The notes under the pieces: generated by a model
Seen by the model: only the letters and a program-made list of their open reading frames with translations
Database searches by the model: none
Told to the model about the DNA's origin: nothing
Translations under genes and position numbers: made by a program
In this document: one piece after another, positions 28,018-39,020 of the stretch
Position numbering within the stretch: the stretch's first letter is position 1
Layout of the letters: each line of letters starts with the position of its first letter
NCBI RefSeq assembly: GCF_947489355.1
Contig: NZ_CANLDD010000016.1
Coordinates: forward strand, 1 to 64,000
Source of the DNA: an uncultured Microbulbifer sp.
GTDB lineage: Bacteria; Pseudomonadota; Gammaproteobacteria; Pseudomonadales; Cellvibrionaceae
Length of the DNA stretch: 64,000 nt
Direction of reading: 5' to 3'

Positions 28018-30864
28018 ATGCCAACCATCACGATTGACGGCGAAAAATATCAGGTCGACGGAGAACAGAACCTGCTCAACACCTGTCTGTCTCTGGGCCT
28101 CGATATTCCTTATTTTTGCTGGCATCCGGCAATGGGCTCCGTAGGTGCCTGTCGACAGTGCGCGATGATCGAATACAAGGGCAAAGAGGATCAGAGCGGC
28201 CGCCTGATCATAAGCTGCATGACCCCCATCCGTGACGGCGCCATTTACAGTATTGAGGCCGAGGCCGCAGAAACGTTTCGCGGTAGTATTATCGAAAACC
28301 TGATGATCAACCACCCGCACGACTGCCCCGTCTGTGAAGAGGGCGGCGAGTGCCATCTGCAGGACATGACGGAAATGTCCGGGCACACCCTGCGCCGCTA
28401 CCGGGGCACCAAGCGCACCCACCGCAACCAATATCTGGGGCCCTTTATTAACCACGAAATGAACCGCTGTATTACCTGCTATCGCTGTGTGCGGTTTTAC
28501 GATGACTATGCAGGTGGGATGGATCTTCAAGCGCTCGGCAGGAATGACCAGGTGTATTTCGGGCGCCAGGAAGAGGGGCGGCTGGAAAATGGCTTTAGTG
28601 GTAACTTGGTCGAAGTCTGCCCCACGGGAGTCTTTACCGATAAAACCTTCAGTGCACACTTTGTACGCAAGTGGGACTTGCAGACCGCTCCCTCTATCTG
28701 TGAACACTGCGCGGTGGGCTGCAACACCGCTCCGGGTGCACGGGAACCCGGCAATGGGCACGAGCCGATACTGCGCAGGGTGATCAACCTCTATCACCGG
28801 GATATCAACGGCTATTTCCTCTGCGACCGTGGTCGCTTTGGCTATGAATACATCAATAGCGCGACACGCATTGAGAAAGTATTCTCAGCCAGACACGAAA
28901 CGGTCATCAGCTCCACGGCACAAAGTGGCGATCGACTACACAGGGAGGTCGCACCACAAAAAGCGCTCCTGCATTTGGCACAACAGATATCGGCAGCCCA
29001 AGACAACAGGAGACACATGCTCGGCATTGGCTCACCGCGCACCTCCCTGGAAAATAATTTCGCCCTGAGACAGCTGGTGGGCCCGGAAAATTTCTTCTCC
29101 GGCCTCAATCAAAGAGACCAGGAGTTGCTTCAGCTGGTCAATAATATCCAAAGCGACAACCGAATCCTGTGCCCGACCACACCGGAAATTGAGGCCGCCG
29201 ACGCAGTGTTCATTCTTGCTGAGGATATCTATAACACCGCACCGCGTATTTCCCTGGCAATACGCCAAGCTGCCCGCAATCGTCAAAAACAACAAGCACA
29301 ATCACTAAAAATCCCCCTGTGGCAGGATGCTTCTGTCCGACAATTGGAGGGGAATGGCAGCCCGATTATTTTCGCCGGTACAGAACTCACTGATTTAGAG
29401 AACATAGCCTCCACCACCCTGTTTGAGACACCGGAAAAAGTAGCACAGTTTGCCCGATCCCTGGCCCTTCTGCTTTCCAATCCAGAAAACGCTCAGACCG
29501 GACTGGAACCACAACAGCAGGAAATCGCTGTGCATGCGGCAGAAATACTCCGCAACGCCAAAAATCCACTGATCATCTCGGGAACCTCCAGCAAGCACGC
29601 AGAAATACTGCATGCTGCGGCACAAATCGCCACCACCTTGAGCGAACAAAAAACCGTGCCCGTTATGCTGTATCTGGCCTGTGACGAAGTCAACAGCCTG
29701 GGGCTCAGTCAGTTTTTTAGCGGAGAAAGCGGTTATCTCGAGCAGCTGTTGCAAACACTCAGGGAAAGGGAACAAAGTGAAGTACCCACTACCCTGATTG
29801 TATTGGAAAATGATCTCTACAGACGCCTGGATAGAAAATCGCTTGCGCACTTGTTTGAGCACATCGATGAGGTCGTGCTCCTGGACACGCTGTTCCACTC
29901 CACGTCCAAGCGCGCAGACTGGATTTTTCCCGCAGCTGCCACGGCGGAATCCCAGGGAACTGTTGTGAACGCCAACGGGCTGGCCCAGCGCTTTTACGCA
30001 ATTTATGAAGGCAAAGGCTTTATACAGGAAAGCTGGCGCTGGCTGGTGGATGCCGTGGAATTCTGTACGGAAAAATCCGGAGCGCTGTCGCAAATCACCA
30101 GTTGGAAACACAGTACCGATCTCAGTGAAGCCATCGCCAGGGAGTTCAAAACTTTAGAGGTCCTCAATGTACTCGGGCCGGACGAAAACTACCGTATCGA
30201 TGGACTCAAAGTCGCCCGCCAAAGTGGCCGTTACAGTGGCCGCACAGCTGTCCATGCGCAAGAACATGTCTCGGAAGAGCCACCCATCCAGGACCCGGAT
30301 GCCCCCATGAATTTCAGCATGGAGGGGATACACAACCCTGACAAGACACAGCTCCAAGCCAATATCTGGTCCCCCGGCTGGAACTCCAATCAATCTATCA
30401 ACAAATTTCAGGAACAGATTGGCGGCGAGCGTAAGGGGGGGCCTTCCGGTCTGGCCATCAAACGTTCCAAACACCCGATGCCAGAATGGATCACTCCTGC
30501 AAAGGAAACAGCAACAGAGGAATTACCGGACATCCCCAACCCCGTACAGATGCAGCCGGTCTATCGGCTGTTTGGCTCCGGAGAACTGAGCAACCAGTCG
30601 AAGTGCATTGTTGAAGCAACTGAAGCGCCCTTTGTGCTCATTAATCTGGCGGAGGCAAAAATACCCGGTATCCACGACGGACAACCGATCGAACTTGTGA
30701 CCAGTTGCGGCACCTATCGGGCCGAGGCGCGCTCAGCCCCCACAATACCGCCGGGCAACGTAGGCGTACCCTATGGATTGCCAGGCCTTGAAACCCTGAC
30801 CCCCCTACTCCCCGGATACGCTTCCCTGCGCCCAGCGGAAGCGTCCGCCAGTATTGAGGACTGA
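28018..30864 (+). CDS. nuoG: NADH-quinone oxidoreductase subunit G
   Basis: 75-kDa subunit, 948 residues. A 2Fe-2S ferredoxin domain comes first ([20 protein letters not shown]). The N5 and N4 clusters follow: [17 protein letters not shown], then [11 protein letters not shown] and EVCPTGVF. The extra N7 cluster site of E. coli-type NuoG is also present, with CEHCAVGC and a later Cys at FLCDRGR. The molybdopterin-oxidoreductase-like C-terminal half is more variable and visibly A+T-richer than the front. Confidence 0.96.
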   Translation: MPTITIDGEKYQVDGEQNLLNTCLSLGLDIPYFCWHPAMGSVGACRQCAMIEYKGKEDQSGRLIISCMTPIRDGAIYSIEAEAAETFRGSIIENLMINHPHDCPVCEEGGECHLQDMTEMSGHTLRRYRGTKRTHRNQYLGPFINHEMNRCITCYRCVRFYDDYAGGMDLQALGRNDQVYFGRQEEGRLENGFSGNLVEVCPTGVFTDKTFSAHFVRKWDLQTAPSICEHCAVGCNTAPGAREPGNGHEPILRRVINLYHRDINGYFLCDRGRFGYEYINSATRIEKVFSARHETVISSTAQSGDRLHREVAPQKALLHLAQQISAAQDNRRHMLGIGSPRTSLENNFALRQLVGPENFFSGLNQRDQELLQLVNNIQSDNRILCPTTPEIEAADAVFILAEDIYNTAPRISLAIRQAARNRQKQQAQSLKIPLWQDASVRQLEGNGSPIIFAGTELTDLENIASTTLFETPEKVAQFARSLALLLSNPENAQTGLEPQQQEIAVHAAEILRNAKNPLIISGTSSKHAEILHAAAQIATTLSEQKTVPVMLYLACDEVNSLGLSQFFSGESGYLEQLLQTLREREQSEVPTTLIVLENDLYRRLDRKSLAHLFEHIDEVVLLDTLFHSTSKRADWIFPAAATAESQGTVVNANGLAQRFYAIYEGKGFIQESWRWLVDAVEFCTEKSGALSQITSWKHSTDLSEAIAREFKTLEVLNVLGPDENYRIDGLKVARQSGRYSGRTAVHAQEHVSEEPPIQDPDAPMNFSMEGIHNPDKTQLQANIWSPGWNSNQSINKFQEQIGGERKGGPSGLAIKRSKHPMPEWITPAKETATEELPDIPNPVQMQPVYRLFGSGELSNQSKCIVEATEAPFVLINLAEAKIPGIHDGQPIELVTSCGTYRAEARSAPTIPPGNVGVPYGLPGLETLTPLLPGYASLRPAEASASIED

Positions 30865-30871
30865 GAGACCG

Positions 30872-31828
30872 ATGAGCACGCCACTTTGGATAACACTGCT
30901 GAATATCTTCGGTGTATTGATCGCCACAGTCCTGCTGGCGGCAGTACTCACCTGGGGGGAACGGCGCCTTCTGGGATTCTGGCAGGACAGGCCCGGCCCC
31001 AACCGGGTAGGCCCCTTCGGCACCCTGCAGGTCGTTGCCGATATGATCAAACTCTTTTTCAAAGAGGACTTCATACCACGCTTTGCGGACATTCCGGTGT
31101 TCGTGCTGGCACCCACCGTGGTGATGGCCACCATGTTGATCGCCTTTGCCGTCGTACCCATGTCCCCCAGTATCGGCGTGGCGGATCTCAATATCGGATT
31201 ACTGTTTGTGCTCGCCATGAGTTCCATTGCGGTCTACAGCATTATTCTCGGTGGCTATGCCTCCAACAACAAATACGCCCTGCTCGGCAGCCTGCGTGCC
31301 GCCGCTCAGACAGTCTCCTATGAAGTGTTTATGGGATTGAGCCTGATGGGTGTCGTGATGCTGTCCGGCAGCTTCAACCTGCGGGATATTGTCGACGCCC
31401 AGGCAGGTTACTGGTTTATCCTGCCCCAGTTCCTCGGGTTTATTGTATTTTTTATCGCCGGAATCGCTGAGAGCCGGCGCACACCGTTTGATCTTCCCGA
31501 GGCGGAACACGAGCTTACTGCCGGATTTCACACCGAATATTCCGGAATGAAATTCGGCATGTTCTTTGTCGGCGAATATCTTGCCGTAATCCTGATCTCG
31601 GCACTGATCACCACGTTGTTTCTGGGCGGCTGGCACGGCCCCTGGCTGCCACCCATTGTCTGGTTTTGCCTGAAAACCGCATTTTTGGTGGCCCTGTTTA
31701 TCCTGCTGCGCGCTTCCCTGCCACGCCCCCGCTACGATCAACTGATGAAATTTGGCTGGAAAGTGATGCTGCCCCTGTCACTGGTTAATCTGCTCGCCAC
31801 CGCAGGGATACTACTATGGATCGCTTGA
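30872..31828 (+). CDS. nuoH: NADH-quinone oxidoreductase subunit H
   Basis: Membrane subunit at the quinone-chamber joint, about 318 residues with eight or so helices. Conserved parts include [21 protein letters not shown] near the start and [21 protein letters not shown], which lines the quinone path. The ATG at 30872 is chosen over a TTG at 30854 that lies inside nuoG. Confidence 0.97.
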   Translation: MSTPLWITLLNIFGVLIATVLLAAVLTWGERRLLGFWQDRPGPNRVGPFGTLQVVADMIKLFFKEDFIPRFADIPVFVLAPTVVMATMLIAFAVVPMSPSIGVADLNIGLLFVLAMSSIAVYSIILGGYASNNKYALLGSLRAAAQTVSYEVFMGLSLMGVVMLSGSFNLRDIVDAQAGYWFILPQFLGFIVFFIAGIAESRRTPFDLPEAEHELTAGFHTEYSGMKFGMFFVGEYLAVILISALITTLFLGGWHGPWLPPIVWFCLKTAFLVALFILLRASLPRPRYDQLMKFGWKVMLPLSLVNLLATAGILLWIA

Positions 31829-31868
31829 GCACCAGCCAACCTCAGGAAAAACCGGCGGGAGGAAAAAG

Positions 31869-32387
31869 ATGATCGCAAGCCAAATCCGCAGCCTGTGGCT
31901 GGTGTTCAAGCACCTGTTTCGGCGCAATGTCACAGTACAATATCCAGACCAAAAGCCCTACCTGGCCCCACGCTATCGCGGACGGATCATTTTGACCCGG
32001 GACCCCAACGGGGATGAACGCTGCGTAGCCTGTAACCTCTGTGCAGTGGCCTGCCCACCGGACTGCATCTCCCTGCAAAAAACCGAAGATCCGGACGGAC
32101 GCTGGCGACCCGCGTATTTTCGCATTAATTTCTCACGCTGCATCATGTGCGGCCTGTGTGAAGATGCCTGTCCCACCTATGCAATCCAGTTGACACCGGA
32201 TTTTGAGATGTGTGAATACGACCGGCAAAATATGGTGTACGAAAAAGAAGACCTGCTGATCGACGGTCCGGGAAAATATCACGATTACAGTTTTTATCAG
32301 GTAGCGGGCAAGGCAATCCGGGGCAAAGGGAAAGGCGAGGCACAAAATGAAGCCGAGCCCATCGACATAAAGAGCCTTAATCTATAA
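31869..32387 (+). CDS. nuoI: NADH-quinone oxidoreductase subunit I
   Basis: Peripheral subunit with clusters N6a and N6b. Two CxxCxxCxxxC(P) motifs are seen, [15 protein letters not shown] and [15 protein letters not shown]. The 172-residue length is normal. The ATG at 31869 has GGGAGGAAAAAG just upstream, a strong ribosome site. Confidence 0.97.
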   Translation: MIASQIRSLWLVFKHLFRRNVTVQYPDQKPYLAPRYRGRIILTRDPNGDERCVACNLCAVACPPDCISLQKTEDPDGRWRPAYFRINFSRCIMCGLCEDACPTYAIQLTPDFEMCEYDRQNMVYEKEDLLIDGPGKYHDYSFYQVAGKAIRGKGKGEAQNEAEPIDIKSLNL

Positions 32388-32475
32388 AGCGTCAACAAAC
32401 CCCTGGATAAAAATACCGATTTTCATCCAGGCGTGAAAAGTACCTGCAGATGCTCATTACAGTGGGAGGGTTTTT

Positions 32476-33000
32476 GTGAATTACCTATTCTATCTCACCG
32501 CGGCAATCGCGGTACTTTCTACCACTATGGTGATTTTTCACCGCAACGCGGTCCATGCACTTTTGTATCTGGTCACTTCCCTGCTGGCCGTGGCTGTTAT
32601 TTTTTACCAGTATGGTGCCCCCCTGGCTGCGGCTTTGGAAGTCATTATCTATGCCGGTGCCATTATGGTGCTGATCATATTTGTCATCATGATGCTCAAC
32701 CAGGGGGATTCCACGGTGGTTCAGGAACGGGCCTGGTTGCAGCCCAGCACCTGGGTCGGCCCGGCCCTGTTATCCGCACTATTGCTGATTCAACTGATTT
32801 TATTGGTCAGCAGCGCTCCGTTCTCTGCAGTCCGGGCCTTCCACTATATCGGTCCCAAGCAGGTGGGCATTGCTCTGTTCAGTCACTATGTCCTCGCCGT
32901 GGAGCTGGCTTCAATGCTTCTGCTGGCAGGATTGGTTGGTGCCTTTCACTTGGCCCGACATCGAAAACCAGAAACAGGGAGATCCGGCAATGCCAATTGA
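32476..33000 (+). CDS. nuoJ: NADH-quinone oxidoreductase subunit J
   Basis: Five-helix membrane subunit of complex I, 174 residues. The conserved helix [20 protein letters not shown] with its pi-bulge is present. The start is a GTG at 32476 after GGGAGGG. The last codons overlap the start of nuoK by 11 bases. Confidence 0.95.
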   Translation: MNYLFYLTAAIAVLSTTMVIFHRNAVHALLYLVTSLLAVAVIFYQYGAPLAAALEVIIYAGAIMVLIIFVIMMLNQGDSTVVQERAWLQPSTWVGPALLSALLLIQLILLVSSAPFSAVRAFHYIGPKQVGIALFSHYVLAVELASMLLLAGLVGAFHLARHRKPETGRSGNAN

Positions 33001-33307
33001 GACGGCACCTGGGCTAGAGGCCGGAATCCTTCTGGCCTCGACACTCTTTTGCCTGGGTTTGGCCGGGCTGATGATGCGGCGCAATGTCATTTTTATGCTG
33101 ATGTGTGTCGAGATCTGTACCAATGCTGCGGCCCTGATGTTCGTCGTCGCCGGCGCCCACTGGGGCAATGCCGACGGCCAGGTGATGTTTATTTTTGTGG
33201 TGACCCTGGCGGCAGCGGAAGTCGCCATAGCCCTCGCTCTGGTCCTGCAGTTCTACCACCGCAAACACACCGTCGATATCGATCAATTGAACGACCTGAG
33301 AGGGTAA
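32990..33307 (+). CDS. nuoK: NADH-quinone oxidoreductase subunit K
   Basis: Small three-helix membrane subunit, 105 residues. The key glutamates of the proton path are in [13 protein letters not shown] and [14 protein letters not shown]. The ATG at 32990 lies inside nuoJ, the typical arrangement. The frame is open further upstream but without relevance. nuoL starts one base after its stop. Confidence 0.96.
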   Translation: MPIETAPGLEAGILLASTLFCLGLAGLMMRRNVIFMLMCVEICTNAAALMFVVAGAHWGNADGQVMFIFVVTLAAAEVAIALALVLQFYHRKHTVDIDQLNDLRG

Positions 33308-33308
33308 T

Positions 33309-35147
33309 ATGCAGGGGCTTTTGGCCTGGGTGCCACTTCTACCGCTGATTGGCTTTTTGATACTGGTGGGTATCCCGTTGTTTTATCGGCGCGAACCTCC
33401 GGAGAGCGTGATCACGGTGATCGGGGTGGGCAGTGTCGGCATTGCGGCACTGTTCACGGCAGTCGCAACGGCCGCTGTTTTTTGGCAAACCCCGTCCGGA
33501 GTGGTCAATATTGCCCTCTGGCAGTGGATGCAACTGGGGGAGCTTAAACTCGGCATCAACTTCCATGTAGACTGGCTGACACTCGTGATGCTGATGATCG
33601 TTACCGGTGTCGGTTTTCTGATTCATCTCTATTCTGCCGGGTATATGCGCAAGGACCCGGATTTCCGCCGCTATTTTGCCTACCTGAACCTGTTTATCTT
33701 TGCCATGCTGACCCTGGTGATGGCCGATAACCTGGTGCTGCTTTATCTGGGCTGGGAGGGCGTAGGGCTTTGCAGCTATCTGCTGATCGGCTTCTGGTAC
33801 AAAGACCCTGTCAATGGCACCGCCGCGTGCAAAGCCTTTATTGTCACCCGTATCGGCGATACCGCCATGGCCATCGGCCTGTTCCTGCTGTTTTACGAGT
33901 TCTCGACCCTCAATATCCCAGAACTGATCAATGCAGCGGGCGACCCTGGCGCAGACCGGGAAATAATTACTATCGCCACCCTGCTGCTACTTGGCGGCGC
34001 AGTGGGCAAATCGGCACAGCTGCCACTGCAGACCTGGCTGCCCGATGCCATGGCCGGCCCAACCCCGGTGAGCGCTTTGATCCACGCGGCCACCATGGTC
34101 ACTGCAGGTGTCTACCTGATCGCCCGTATGCACCCCTTGTATACACTCTCTGAAACGGCGATGACCGCAGTGGCCATTGTCGGCGCTCTCACACTACTTC
34201 TCGCCGGATTCAGCGCCATCGCCCAAAGTGACATCAAACGAGTGCTGGCTTATTCCACCATCAGCCAGATTGGTTATATGTTTCTGGCTCTGGGTGTGGG
34301 CGCCTGGTCCGGGGCCATTTTCCACTTGATGACCCACGCCTTTTTCAAGGCACTGCTTTTCCTCTCCGCCGGGTCGGTTATTCTGAGTCTGCACCACGAG
34401 CAGAATATTTTCCGTATGGGCGGTCTATACCGGAAAATTCCGTTTACTTTTCTCTGCTTTACCATCGGCTGCGCTTCCCTGGCAGCCCTGCCCTTGACTT
34501 CCGGGTTTTACAGCAAAGACCAAATATTGCTGCGTGCCTGGGAATTCCACCAGGGTTTTAACAGTCTCTGGCTTGCGGGAGTCCTCGGCGCCCTGATCAC
34601 CGGTATCTATACGTTTCGCGTACTCTTCCTGGTATTTGCCGGCAGTGAGGGGGCCGCCTCAAGACACTGTAAAGATGCCAATACGCCGGCAATGACGATA
34701 CCTTTGGCCATTCTCGCAATACTCGCACTGCTCGGTGGGCTGTTGACGCCGCCTCTCCAGGCGGTATTCGGCACTACTGCAGAGAGGCACCCCGCGGCAT
34801 GGGTCGAAGGTGTGGCCATTGCCATGCCGCTGATTGGCCTGGGCGTGGCCTGGCAGCTGTATCGGCGCGAAAAAAAGACGGGCGAACAGCGCTCCCGGGT
34901 TACGCAATTCTGGTTCAGTGGCTGGGGCTTCGACTGGCTCTACGATCACCTGCTGGTAAGGCCATTCAACATGCTCGCGCGCCTGAACCACAACGACATG
35001 ATCGACGCGTTATACAAAGGCACTGCCGCGTTCAGCCGCCAGTTGAATACGCTACTGAGCGCTTCACAAAACGGCCAGGTGCGCTGGTACCTGGCAACCT
35101 TTGCTGCGGGTTCTATTCTATTCCTCGCACTTTTGGTGGCCCTATGA
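33309..35147 (+). CDS. nuoL: NADH-quinone oxidoreductase subunit L
   Basis: Antiporter-like proton-pumping subunit, 612 residues. The Glu of LYLGWEGVGLCSYLLIGFWY and the Lys-bearing helices are in place (GKSAQLPLQTWLPDAMAGPTPVSALIHAATMV). It also has SDIKRVLAYSTISQIGYM and the long lateral C-terminal helix. Its stop overlaps the nuoM start as ATGA. Confidence 0.97.
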   Translation: MQGLLAWVPLLPLIGFLILVGIPLFYRREPPESVITVIGVGSVGIAALFTAVATAAVFWQTPSGVVNIALWQWMQLGELKLGINFHVDWLTLVMLMIVTGVGFLIHLYSAGYMRKDPDFRRYFAYLNLFIFAMLTLVMADNLVLLYLGWEGVGLCSYLLIGFWYKDPVNGTAACKAFIVTRIGDTAMAIGLFLLFYEFSTLNIPELINAAGDPGADREIITIATLLLLGGAVGKSAQLPLQTWLPDAMAGPTPVSALIHAATMVTAGVYLIARMHPLYTLSETAMTAVAIVGALTLLLAGFSAIAQSDIKRVLAYSTISQIGYMFLALGVGAWSGAIFHLMTHAFFKALLFLSAGSVILSLHHEQNIFRMGGLYRKIPFTFLCFTIGCASLAALPLTSGFYSKDQILLRAWEFHQGFNSLWLAGVLGALITGIYTFRVLFLVFAGSEGAASRHCKDANTPAMTIPLAILAILALLGGLLTPPLQAVFGTTAERHPAAWVEGVAIAMPLIGLGVAWQLYRREKKTGEQRSRVTQFWFSGWGFDWLYDHLLVRPFNMLARLNHNDMIDALYKGTAAFSRQLNTLLSASQNGQVRWYLATFAAGSILFLALLVAL

Positions 35148-36742
35148 CACTAATGGCAATCATTATTCTGTTGTTCGCTGGCGGTATACTAGCCTGGCTT
35201 TCGGAGCGTTATCTGCAGCGGGGCGGGCACTGGATCGGCCTTGTCAGCCTACTGCTGGCCAGTTTGCTGCTGGCCAGTTACTGGCCCTATTTAGGTGCGG
35301 CACAAGTGATCGGCAGTGGTCCCTGGTGGGACAGTGTGCAAATCAACTGGATTCCCAGATTTGGGATCAGCTTTCACCTGGCCATTGATGGTTTGGGCTT
35401 CCTGATGCTGGCTCTGACCATGGCGATGGGTATTTTCGGGCTGGTCATGACCTGGAACGATATACATTTTCGCCGTGGTTTTTTCTATTTTAACTACCTG
35501 TGGACCCTCGCCGGTGTAGTCGGTGTATTCACGGCCATGGACCTCTTCCTGTTTTTTTTCTTTTGGGAAGTGATGCTGGTTCCCATGCTTTTCCTTATCG
35601 CGGTATGGGGGTATGAGCAGCGCCTCTTCGCCGCCATCAAATTCTTTATTTTTACCCAGGCCAGTAGCCTGCTGATGCTCATCGCCATCGTGGCACTGGC
35701 TTACCTCCACTACGGCAATTCCGGGCAACTGACCTTCAATTACAATGACCTGCTCGACGCCCAATTGGCACCCTCGACCGCCTACTGGCTGATGCTGGGC
35801 TTTTTCGTGGCATTTATTGTCAAGTTACCCGCGCTTCCATTCCACCCCTGGCTGCCCGATGCGCACACCCAGGCGCCGACGGCCGGCAGTATCCTGCTGG
35901 CGGCCATTCTGCTGAAAACCGGTGCCTATGGTCTTTTGCGGTTTAACCTGCCTCTGTTTCCCGAGAGCTCTGCGGCATTTGCACCGGTGGCAATGAGCAT
36001 CGGCGCTGTTAGTGTAATCTACGGCGCTATGCTCGCCTTTGCCCAAAGTGACATGAAGCGGCTGGTCGCCTATTCCAGCGTCAGCCATATGGGGTTTGTT
36101 CTGCTCGGACTCTACGCGCTGAATACGATTGCCATGCAGGGGGCCGTGATGCAGATGATTGCCCACGGACTCAGTACCGCCGCCCTGTTTGCGCTGGTGG
36201 GCGCCCTGCAACACCGGTTGCATACCCGAGATATGACGCAGTTGGGCGGAGTCTGGGCCATCCTGCCCAAGCTGTCCGCAATTGCGCTGTTCTTCGCAGT
36301 GGCCTCCCTGGGTCTCCCGGGGCTGGGGAACTTTGTCGCCGAATTCACAGTTTTGGTGGGCAGTTTTCGCAGCAGTCACTGGATTGCCGTACTTGCCGCC
36401 ACAGGTCTGATTGGCGCCGCCCTGTACGCACTCATCATGATGCAGAGGGGGTTTTTTGGTGCACTGAACAAGCGGCTCCAGAAACTTTCCCCGCAGGCCC
36501 CAATAGCGGATCTGAATTTGCGGGAATCCTGTGCCCTGCTCTCTCTCGCCGCACTGTTGGTGCTGCTGGGCCTGCGCCCGCAACCGGTATTCGATATCGC
36601 CAGCCCCACCGTCGCCCGTTCCCTGGCACACATTGAAACTGCCAGAGCGCAGTATGCCAAAGACCAGGGTATCGGCACTCGCTTTACTTCCCAGGAACAG
36701 ACCTGGGCAAAGCCACATCCAAAAGAGAGTGAATCCCCATGA
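35144..36742 (+). CDS. nuoM: NADH-quinone oxidoreductase subunit M
   Basis: Second antiporter-like subunit, 532 residues. FFFWEVMLVPMLFLI carries the conserved Glu, and KLPALPFHPWLPDAHTQAPT and SDMKRLVAYSSVSHMGFV are also diagnostic. The ATG at 35144 overlaps the nuoL stop by four bases; the longer open frame upstream is a shadow of nuoL. It overlaps nuoN in the same way. Confidence 0.97.
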   Translation: MTLMAIIILLFAGGILAWLSERYLQRGGHWIGLVSLLLASLLLASYWPYLGAAQVIGSGPWWDSVQINWIPRFGISFHLAIDGLGFLMLALTMAMGIFGLVMTWNDIHFRRGFFYFNYLWTLAGVVGVFTAMDLFLFFFFWEVMLVPMLFLIAVWGYEQRLFAAIKFFIFTQASSLLMLIAIVALAYLHYGNSGQLTFNYNDLLDAQLAPSTAYWLMLGFFVAFIVKLPALPFHPWLPDAHTQAPTAGSILLAAILLKTGAYGLLRFNLPLFPESSAAFAPVAMSIGAVSVIYGAMLAFAQSDMKRLVAYSSVSHMGFVLLGLYALNTIAMQGAVMQMIAHGLSTAALFALVGALQHRLHTRDMTQLGGVWAILPKLSAIALFFAVASLGLPGLGNFVAEFTVLVGSFRSSHWIAVLAATGLIGAALYALIMMQRGFFGALNKRLQKLSPQAPIADLNLRESCALLSLAALLVLLGLRPQPVFDIASPTVARSLAHIETARAQYAKDQGIGTRFTSQEQTWAKPHPKESESP

Positions 36743-38280
36743 GCACGCAGGAACTTTTCGCAATACTGCCACTGCTGCTACTGAGTGCGGGCATTGTCAT
36801 TCTCCTACTGCAGGTTTCCTTTTGGCGCGGACATCGGAGTGCACTGGCGACGACTTTAATCACCCTGTTGCTCGCAGCAGGCTCCTGCTTTTGGGTTGGC
36901 GCTACACTCTCTGGCGGTGTCAGTTCTGTCCAAGCCACCGGGCTACTGCTGGTAGATCACACCGCTCTGTTTTTCTGTCTATTGCTGTTACTGACGGCCA
37001 CTGCCGTCAGTATCATGGGCTATAGCTACCTGCGCCTGCGCTGCAACCCGGAGAGAAACCCCGGCAGTTACCCGGAAGAATTCTACATACTGCTGCTACT
37101 GGCGATGTTGGGTACAACCACGCTCGTTTGCGCCAGCCATTTCGCCACCTTCTTCCTGGGCCTCGAACTGATCAGCCTGGCACTTTACCCCATGCTCGGC
37201 TTCGCGGTCACCGGCGATTTATCTCCTGCGCGAGAGCAGGCGCAGTCGCTGGAATCGGCGATCAAGTACCTGTTGTTATCCGCGCTTTCCACAGCGCTCG
37301 GCCTGTTTGGTATTGCACTGGTCTACAGCGCAGGCGGCGCGCTGGACTTCAGTGGTATCGCTGCTCTTATGCCGGAACTGGCACAGACCTCTGCGCTGTT
37401 TGCCACAGGAATCACCCTGTTTTTAATCTCGGTCGCTTTTAAACTATCGCTGGTACCATTTCATATCTGGACACCTGATGTTTACCAGGGCGCTCCGACA
37501 CCGACAACCGCCCTTATTGCCACTGTGAGCAAAGGCGCAGTAATCGGATTCCTGCTGCGCTTCTTTAACACCCTGGACCTTTATGGAAGTCCCGTTTTGA
37601 TCAACCTGCTTTCCATCGCGGCCATCGCAAGTATGCTGGTCGGCAACCTGTTGGCGCTGATGCAAACCAATATCAAGCGACTCCTGGCCTACTCCTCCAT
37701 CGCCCATATCGGCTATCTGGTGGTAGCCTTTATCATCGGCAAGAGCACCTTCGGAACCGAAGCCGTTATCTATTATCTGGTGGCCTATATCATCACGACA
37801 CTGGGCGCTTTTGCCGTGGTTGGCCTGGTAGCGGATTCCGTCGAAGACAGGATTCTCAAGGGGGAATATCCGGAAAGTCCACCGTCCGATGCCGACAACC
37901 CCTACCATAGGGACTTTTACCGCGGATTGTTGTGGCGCTCACCCTGGCTCGCCAGCTGCCTCGCGGCCATGTTACTGTCCCTTGCAGGCATCCCCCTGAC
38001 CATCGGCTTTATCGGCAAATTCTATATATTCACCGCCGGTGTGGAGGGACAGCTGTGGGTACTTCTGGCAGCTGTTGTGATCGGCAGCGCGCTGGGTCTT
38101 TTCTACTACCTGAGACTGCTGTTAACCATGGTACAGCGCGACCCCACGCTTACCGCGGAATCCACCGGCAGCGTACAAATTGCAGTATCCGGCCAATGGC
38201 TGCTGGTTGTATTAACCGCGATCCTGCTGCTGTTTGGGATATTTCCACAACTCTTGATCAACTGGATAAATGCACTATAA
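36739..38280 (+). CDS. nuoN: NADH-quinone oxidoreductase subunit N
   Basis: Third antiporter-like subunit and last gene of the operon, 513 residues. LGLELISLALYPMLGF, KLSLVPFHIWTPDVYQGAPTPTTA and TNIKRLLAYSSIAHIGYL identify it. With this gene the full nuoA-B-CD-E-F-G-H-I-J-K-L-M-N set is present in the standard order, so the cell has a complete proton-pumping complex I. Confidence 0.97.
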   Translation: MSTQELFAILPLLLLSAGIVILLLQVSFWRGHRSALATTLITLLLAAGSCFWVGATLSGGVSSVQATGLLLVDHTALFFCLLLLLTATAVSIMGYSYLRLRCNPERNPGSYPEEFYILLLLAMLGTTTLVCASHFATFFLGLELISLALYPMLGFAVTGDLSPAREQAQSLESAIKYLLLSALSTALGLFGIALVYSAGGALDFSGIAALMPELAQTSALFATGITLFLISVAFKLSLVPFHIWTPDVYQGAPTPTTALIATVSKGAVIGFLLRFFNTLDLYGSPVLINLLSIAAIASMLVGNLLALMQTNIKRLLAYSSIAHIGYLVVAFIIGKSTFGTEAVIYYLVAYIITTLGAFAVVGLVADSVEDRILKGEYPESPPSDADNPYHRDFYRGLLWRSPWLASCLAAMLLSLAGIPLTIGFIGKFYIFTAGVEGQLWVLLAAVVIGSALGLFYYLRLLLTMVQRDPTLTAESTGSVQIAVSGQWLLVVLTAILLLFGIFPQLLINWINAL

Positions 38281-38364
38281 CGATACATAAGGGTATGGCT
38301 GCAAAAGCACACGACCTGTTTTTCCTGCCCAATAAAAAGCCACCAGCGAGCAAAGGGCAAGCTT

Positions 38365-38823
38365 ATGAAAACCTTCAAGCAGGCATTCGAGATTATAAAA
38401 GACGCAGAAAAGTTCCATCTGGATATGGCCGAACTCTACCAGGATCTGCTGAATAAATCAGAGGACTACCGAACGGGGCTTCTATTGAGACATATGCTGG
38501 AACACGAACAGCGTATGGCGAGAAACCTCTCCAACTATGGCGCAGTAGCGCAACAAAAAGTCATGCAGACCTGGCTGCAATACACCCATGAAGAGAGCGC
38601 ACAGGACTTTATTCGCCATCTGCCCTTGAGCGATCCCCCCACCATCAGGGAAATCAACAATTTGGGGCGGGAAGTGGACCGCTATTTCTCCGGTCTCTAC
38701 GAAGCCGTTTACGGTGCGATAGAATCCATGGAGGTGAAGGAAGTCTTCGATGATCTAAAGCAAATACAAGACAAGGAACGCATCACGCTCTCCATGGCCA
38801 CCAACTCCCTGTGGGACATGTAG
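38365..38823 (+). CDS. Ferritin-like helical protein of unknown function
   Basis: 152 residues, nearly all helical, with no signal peptide. Segments such as DAEKFHLDMAELYQDLL and LLRHMLEHEQRMARNL place Glu/His residues at helix-spaced positions like rubrerythrin or ferritin-like four-helix bundles. ESMEVKEVFDDLKQIQDKE comes later. Metal binding is inferred, not proven. It lies 84 bases downstream of nuoN on the same strand and may be read through from the nuo operon. Confidence 0.65.
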   Translation: MKTFKQAFEIIKDAEKFHLDMAELYQDLLNKSEDYRTGLLLRHMLEHEQRMARNLSNYGAVAQQKVMQTWLQYTHEESAQDFIRHLPLSDPPTIREINNLGREVDRYFSGLYEAVYGAIESMEVKEVFDDLKQIQDKERITLSMATNSLWDM

Positions 38824-38854
38824 CCCACCGAAACGCGACACAAAAACATGTCGC

Positions 38855-38873
38855 CACCGGTTCAGGACCGGTG
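38855..38873 (+). terminator. Hairpin after the ferritin-like gene
   Basis: CACCGGT and its exact complement form a 7-bp stem with a 5-base loop, followed by CAATTTGTTTG, which is only weakly T-rich. It is a plausible end for the nuo-plus-ferritin transcript. Confidence 0.4.
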
Positions 38874-38926
38874 CAATTTGTTTGAATTCATGCATTCCCG
38901 CCCATTTGCGCGGACTTTTCAAAAGC

Positions 38927-38963
38927 GGCAATCAAACAGGTTTGAAATACCAGTTTGATTGCC
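38927..38963 (-). terminator. Inverted repeat between convergent genes
   Basis: Arms GGCAATCAAAC and its exact complement (11 bp) flank a 15-base loop. The site lies 57 bases past the stop of the TonB-dependent receptor on the minus strand and could end its transcript. There is no clean T-run. Confidence 0.35.
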
Positions 38964-39020
38964 GGAGTAATCAAAGCGCGTCGTTTGCCCCCTCAACTTG
39001 GGAGGCTGACTTGCGACGCC

